64,000 nucleotides of DNA. Origin: DAISJI01 sp964559835 (lineage in GTDB: Bacteria > Acidobacteriota > Terriglobia > Terriglobales > Acidobacteriaceae). The stretch lies in the NCBI GenBank assembly GCA_964559835.1, contig CAZLJE010000018.1, positions 1 to 64,000 of the forward strand, given 5' to 3'. The position numbers and the translations under genes were made by a program. Each line of letters starts with the position of its first letter. The first letter of the stretch is position 1. Under the pieces are notes generated by a model. That model worked only from the letters and a program-made list of their open reading frames with translations, was not told the origin of the DNA and did not search any database. Below are positions 60,425 through 64,000 of the stretch, in pieces.

Positions 60425-60486
60425 GGTCACCTCAGATCGAACAATGATTTTCTGCCGCGCCAGCGAATGCGTCAAGCGTGCAAACG

Positions 60487-60573
60487 CGTATTCCGTATCT
60501 CGTATTCCGTATTCCGGCACAAACGTCGAAGCTCCCCGCCGGAATACGGAATACTGAATACGGGATACCGGAA
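60487..60573. repeat. Hairpin of short-period repeats (GTATTCC family)
   Basis: Left arm GCGTATTCCGTATCTCGTAT then TCCGTATTCCGG, right arm GCCGGAATACGGAATACTGA then ATACGGGATACCGG. It lies between the YdjM-type gene end and the DUF6580 gene start. Confidence 0.85.
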
Positions 60574-60609
60574 TCATTACTCAGAATTCGATTCGCAACT
60601 TGAATAGAC

Positions 60610-61710
60610 CTATTTGCCCTTCGGATCCAGAAGGTCGGGCCGCTGCTGCCGCGCGCCAAAGAACATCGCGATCACGTGAAACTGCTCGTCGAGCTGCACG
60701 CGCGCGCTCAGCGTGACGCGGTTCCCGCGACGTTCCGGATAATCGAACCGCAAATCGTAGAACCGGACCATGTAACCCGTCGGGTCCATGGTGCGCTCCA
60801 CCTCGGTCATTGGATACTGTGCCCAATCGAGGTAAACGTGCCCGAGGCGGCTCTCCTTGGCGGCGAGGTCCGGCGGCGTCTCCTCACGCTTGAAACGCGT
60901 GGTCTCGATGCCACGCGGATCGACGTCGGGGGTCAGCGAATCCACCGGCACCTGCTCGAAGAAATCCTGGCACTCCACGACGCCGTACCACTTGAACGGG
61001 TTGAGGAAATAAGGGTAAGCGGAGACGTGCAGCGGTTCCTCGCTGTGATACATGCGCGCTTCCAGCGTAGCGATGGCGCGACGATGCTGGTAATCGCGGA
61101 GTCCCCAGAGGGCGACCATCAGGACCAGCGCGACGATGGCGCCGCCCTGCCCCTTCGGTCCGCGGCGACGGCTGCCGATCTCTTCATTGATGAGCGCAAA
61201 CAGCGACGGCAGCGCCAGGCCGCCGATGAGGAAGACGTACAGCAGCGGCTCGAAGATGAAGACGGTGTCCCACGAATACCACTTGTAGGAGAACGGCTCG
61301 AACGGGCGGATGCCGTAGTTGTTCGTGAAATCGAGCAGGATGTGGCTCAGCGCGGCAATCACGGCAAATAGGTACAACAGCCGCCAATTGGGTGTCAGCG
61401 CGGGATCGGGTACGCGGATCTTGTCGCCTCGGTGCTCGGAGGGCGGCGGGTCGGGCTTTCGTCGCCAGCGCCAGAAAAGGTACATGAGCCCGACGACGAA
61501 CGCCGCCACGAACGGTACGCCGACAAAGGTGTGCGTGATGCCGCGATGGTGCTCGAACCCGCTGATCGGGCCGCCGAAATAGCCGACGGCATCGAGATCG
61601 GCCGCTTCGGCCGCAAGCACGCAGGTAGCGGTGGCGTATAGCGTACGCTTGTTCAGACCGCTTGCGCGGCTGATGCAAGCGCCGGTCAGGAAGTGGGTGA
61701 GGGGTTCCAA
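60610..61710 (-). CDS. Membrane-bound metal-dependent hydrolase, YdjM type
   Basis: 366 residues. TTG at 61710 is the only start, because a TGA lies four codons upstream in frame. Motifs: MEPLTHFLTGACIS, AEAADLDAVGYFGG, HHRGITHTFVGVPF and ALSHILLDFTNNYGIRPFEPFS carry the conserved His and Asp residues of the metal site. Five or so helices, then a C-terminal soluble half (CQDFFEQVPVDSLTPDVDPRG) of about 130 residues. E. coli YdjM is under SOS control; the substrate is unknown. Confidence 0.87.
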   Translation of the reverse strand: MEPLTHFLTGACISRASGLNKRTLYATATCVLAAEAADLDAVGYFGGPISGFEHHRGITHTFVGVPFVAAFVVGLMYLFWRWRRKPDPPPSEHRGDKIRVPDPALTPNWRLLYLFAVIAALSHILLDFTNNYGIRPFEPFSYKWYSWDTVFIFEPLLYVFLIGGLALPSLFALINEEIGSRRRGPKGQGGAIVALVLMVALWGLRDYQHRRAIATLEARMYHSEEPLHVSAYPYFLNPFKWYGVVECQDFFEQVPVDSLTPDVDPRGIETTRFKREETPPDLAAKESRLGHVYLDWAQYPMTEVERTMDPTGYMVRFYDLRFDYPERRGNRVTLSARVQLDEQFHVIAMFFGARQQRPDLLDPKGK

Positions 61711-61905
61711 GGAGGATCATTGTGGCATTTCGGGTTCGCAATCGCCAAGTTCTTGTCACTGACATCGTCGAACGTTTGTGATAAAAGCGCGAGTCGGAGA
61801 AGGCTTTGACCGGTTCCTGCCCCAAAGCTTGCGCCATCGGCGAAGGTGCCTTTCGTCATTCAGCAGGTTAGTGAGTTTCACTCTGGAGTTAGTTACAATT
61901 TAGCC

Positions 61906-62316
61906 ATGTCGAAACCCGTACCCACCGGCGCGCGAGCGGAAGTCGAAGAAGTTGTCGAGCTCCGCCATACATTGACCGCGCGCAACCATAACCTGCCGCC
62001 CGTGATGTCCACTCCCAACATGATCGAACTGATGGAGATGGCGTGCTTCTACGCGCTCCAGCCCTTCGCCGAGAATGACGAGATCACGGTCGGCACGCAC
62101 ATCAACATCCGCCATACCGCCGCTTGCGGCATCGGGGACAGGGTCAAGGCGGAAGCAGTGATGGAATCGTTCGACGGCCGCTTTTACACCATGCATGCCG
62201 CCGCGTGGGTGGAGAAGGACGGAGCCGTGACGACGATCGGCAGCGGCACCATCGGCCGCGCGTTCGTCAGCGTGGCCAAGTTCGTTGAGAAGATGAAGGG
62301 GCGCGGCGCAGAATAA
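61906..62316 (+). CDS. Thioesterase-family protein (hot-dog fold, FlK-like)
   Basis: 136 residues from ATG at 61906, with no Shine-Dalgarno. TACAAT (61894-61899) seven bases before suggests a leaderless transcript. Hot-dog signature: LPPVMSTPNMIELMEMACF, VGTHINIRHTAACGIGDRVKAEA and VMESFDGRFYTMHAAAWVEKDG. Similar to fluoroacetyl-CoA thioesterase-like proteins; probably removes or hydrolyses an acyl-CoA. Thr and His of the family active site are in MSTPNM and IRHTA. Confidence 0.83.
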   Translation: MSKPVPTGARAEVEEVVELRHTLTARNHNLPPVMSTPNMIELMEMACFYALQPFAENDEITVGTHINIRHTAACGIGDRVKAEAVMESFDGRFYTMHAAAWVEKDGAVTTIGSGTIGRAFVSVAKFVEKMKGRGAE

Positions 62317-62350
62317 GAAGCCGCAGCCGCGCCCGTCGTCATGCCCGGGT

Positions 62351-62959
62351 TTATTCGGGTGGCAAGTACAGCGATCCACTCGCTGTGAACGTCCAGGTGC
62401 TGTGGCTTCCGGCCACGAATCCGCCGACAAAGGTGAACGACACACCGTTGCCCGTGCGGTCGTACTGCGTTGAAATTGCGGCGGCACGCCCAACGATCGG
62501 TCCGAAGGGGGACGGTACCGGGTTGTCAATGACCTTGCCGAGGAAAGCGATTGTAGGTGGCTGGCCGGAATCCGTATCTCCCAGGACCGCGTCCTGGATC
62601 TTGACGACAAAAACCGAGACCGGCGCGCCGGTCTCGAAGGGCAGTAACTCCGGCGGACGTTGCCCTTCCGGAGGAAATGCCGGTCCGGGCACCAGCCAAA
62701 CGCCAATAGTGGCTTTACCCTTGTCAATGTCTGTCGTTGCGACGATCTTCAACACTCCCGTACCCAGCAGCGTCGCCAGCGGTTCCGGAAAAGCGAGGCC
62801 TCCAGGTGCAACGACTGCCGGCCTGGATGGATCCATCGTGACGTCGCCGGCAGCGTGCATTTTGATTTTGCTGATAAAAGCGGGGCTCGCAGCCCAAGTC
62901 GTCGAAACTGCGAGCGCCAGAAGGATGACTACGCACAAGACTCGTGCCCTCACGCTCAT
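62351..62959 (-). CDS. Exported hypothetical protein
   Basis: 202 residues from ATG at 62959 with GGAGG 4 bases upstream. Signal peptide RARVLCVVILLALAVSTTWA, mature end near ASPAF. A beta-rich mature region (KIKMHAAGDVTMD, GVLKIVATTDIDKGKATIGVW, GVSFTFVGGFVAGSHSTWTFTASG). No enzyme motif or recognised domain. Convergent with the thioesterase gene, spacer 34 bases. Confidence 0.75.
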   Translation of the reverse strand: MSVRARVLCVVILLALAVSTTWAASPAFISKIKMHAAGDVTMDPSRPAVVAPGGLAFPEPLATLLGTGVLKIVATTDIDKGKATIGVWLVPGPAFPPEGQRPPELLPFETGAPVSVFVVKIQDAVLGDTDSGQPPTIAFLGKVIDNPVPSPFGPIVGRAAAISTQYDRTGNGVSFTFVGGFVAGSHSTWTFTASGSLYLPPE

Positions 62960-63117
62960 AATGCCTCCATGTAAGTGGATCGGGATTGCGAAAGCGTTCC
63001 ACCAGCGGAGGCACCCCGCAAGAAAATAACGAATCCAGTGAACGAGTTTTGCGCGAAAGTTTTTGCCGATTTGGGAAGCCTGTGCACCGCAGTCTCGCGA
63101 TCGACGGTCTTCAATCT

Positions 63118-64000
63118 TCAGGGCGCGAGTCGCACGACGGACCATCCGGATGGGTCTGTCCACGCGATTGTTCCAGCCGCCGCTGCTCCGCGTGGCGCCA
63201 GCACTTCGTAGCGCGGCGTTGCCGAAGAGAACGTAGAGTCCGTACTGCTGTTGGGACGAGGCTCTGACACCGGCAGTTGCGGATACGGAGTTCGTCGCCA
63301 CGTCACGTAGCTGGCCCATGGATCTCTGGCAAGCACGATCGCGTCAGGTTCGGTGTTCTTCTCGATCCACTGATAGGCCCGCCAACGCGCGTCCTCTTCC
63401 GGGTCCGCGCGGTAGACGCCGAGCCAGAGCGGAATGTTCAGGCAGCCCAGCAGCAGCGCCAGGAACATAGACATGACTGGCCTCGTCTTCACTCGCCCGG
63501 CCAGTTGGCAAAACCCATATCCGGCGAAGATGCTGAGGAAATATGCCGAATCGGTAACGAACCGCGACGGTGTGAATGCCGAGAATGCCTGCCCCCACCG
63601 ATGCAGGCTGTAGAAGCGATACACAGGCCCGCAAGCGACAAACGCGGCCAGCAGGACGATCACGTTCGCAAGAAGGAAGACCGCTTCCGCGTGGGCTTTG
63701 CGTATCGCGAGGCACACTCCAACCGCAGCCAGAGCGATGAGGGGAATCCCAAGGTCCCCCGCAAGACCGGCCATGGTGTGCGGTTCGTCGAAGCGAAACA
63801 CATCGGTTTCGCCGAGAGTCGCCGCGCGATAGACCAATGCGATGACCCAAGGCGACGCGAGCACCAGTGCGAAAGCCGCTGCGGTGATGGGACGTTTCAC
63901 ATCCAGCGCGAGACGTCGGCGGAACCAAAGCACCACCGCGACGAGCAGGCCCGCCACCAGCATTACGTGATGGTGCGACAGCATGACCCCGGCGAGGAAC
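63118..64000 (-). CDS. Polytopic membrane protein, glycosyltransferase-like (5' end missing)
   Basis: At least 294 residues; the frame is open to the right edge, so the N terminus is missing. Several helices (LVAGLLVAVVLWFRR, ITAAAFALVLASPWVIALVY, IPLIALAAVGVCLAI, EAVFLLANVIVLLAAFVACG, VMSMFLALLLGCLNIPLWL). Between them lies FSAFTPSRFVTDSAYFLSI, and a periplasmic C-terminal part YQWIEKNTEPDAIVLARDPW is typical of GT39/GT83-like membrane proteins. The acidic first loop that would prove transferase activity is outside the window. Confidence 0.7.
   Translation of the reverse strand, partial: FLAGVMLSHHHVMLVAGLLVAVVLWFRRRLALDVKRPITAAAFALVLASPWVIALVYRAATLGETDVFRFDEPHTMAGLAGDLGIPLIALAAVGVCLAIRKAHAEAVFLLANVIVLLAAFVACGPVYRFYSLHRWGQAFSAFTPSRFVTDSAYFLSIFAGYGFCQLAGRVKTRPVMSMFLALLLGCLNIPLWLGVYRADPEEDARWRAYQWIEKNTEPDAIVLARDPWASYVTWRRTPYPQLPVSEPRPNSSTDSTFSSATPRYEVLAPRGAAAAGTIAWTDPSGWSVVRLAP

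Overview
The window is a gene-dense, GC-rich bacterial chromosome segment from a draft or metagenome assembly: a run of exactly 100 N marks a scaffold join at 38455-38554. Gene content points to an acidobacterium. It has a fused MacB/FtsX permease of the large-soluble-domain type, a TonB receptor with an N-terminal carboxypeptidase-regulatory domain, DUF4388 and PilZ signalling proteins, a HAF-repeat protein, a BamD with a very long tail, and many short-period intergenic repeats. This assignment rests on family recognition, not on a marker-gene search.

Layout. 1-9440 (minus): glucoamylase-like GH144-type protein, GH2 glycosidase, M23 peptidase translationally coupled to a propeller-like protein, a small membrane protein, tilS, and ftsH cut by the left edge. 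9612-17311: signalling block with two histidine kinases, a two-domain KaiC-like ATPase, a PilZ protein, DUF4337 and DUF2339 membrane proteins and a HAF-repeat protein. 17593-25164: ABC permease, rpe, and an overlapping three-gene envelope glycan operon (membrane transferase, methyltransferase, GT2). 25298-29814: bamD, a response regulator with a huge low-complexity tail, and two tandem paralogues of unknown function. 29813-30745: an IS200-like (RAYT) transposase gene embedded in hairpin repeats. 30810-38047: valS and the cofactor genes nadC, birA and coaX. 38048-38640: a second hairpin-repeat array. 38741-46579: TonB receptor, hypothetical protein, rlmD, comEC, DUF2007 protein. 46916-50194: rlmI and small or zinc-ribbon proteins. 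50321-53944: queD, queE and queC (queuosine precursor), with a secreted sialidase-fold protein between queD and queE. 53990-59818: TPR lipoprotein-like exported protein and molybdenum cofactor genes moeA, moaC and mogA with a 48-residue membrane protein, a DUF4388 response regulator, a TonB-C protein and a DedA protein. 59909-64000: DUF6580 transporter-like protein, YdjM-type hydrolase, thioesterase, secreted protein, and a polytopic membrane protein cut by the right edge.

The most unusual property is how repeats are used. (1) The RAYT gene starts inside one hairpin element and stops inside another. A second array next to coaX shows the same two-hairpin layout with different but still paired stems. 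(2) Many intergenic spacers are hairpins whose arms are short degenerate tandem repeats (period about 6-9), with a different unit at different loci. (3) Several such repeats sit in frame inside housekeeping genes (tilS twice, valS, comEC, queC) or supply the last residues of proteins (birA, moaC, DedA, RAYT). (4) An 80-codon gene of unknown function exactly fills the loop between inverted copies of one repeat (36935-37241). These together are the best candidate here for a poorly described system.
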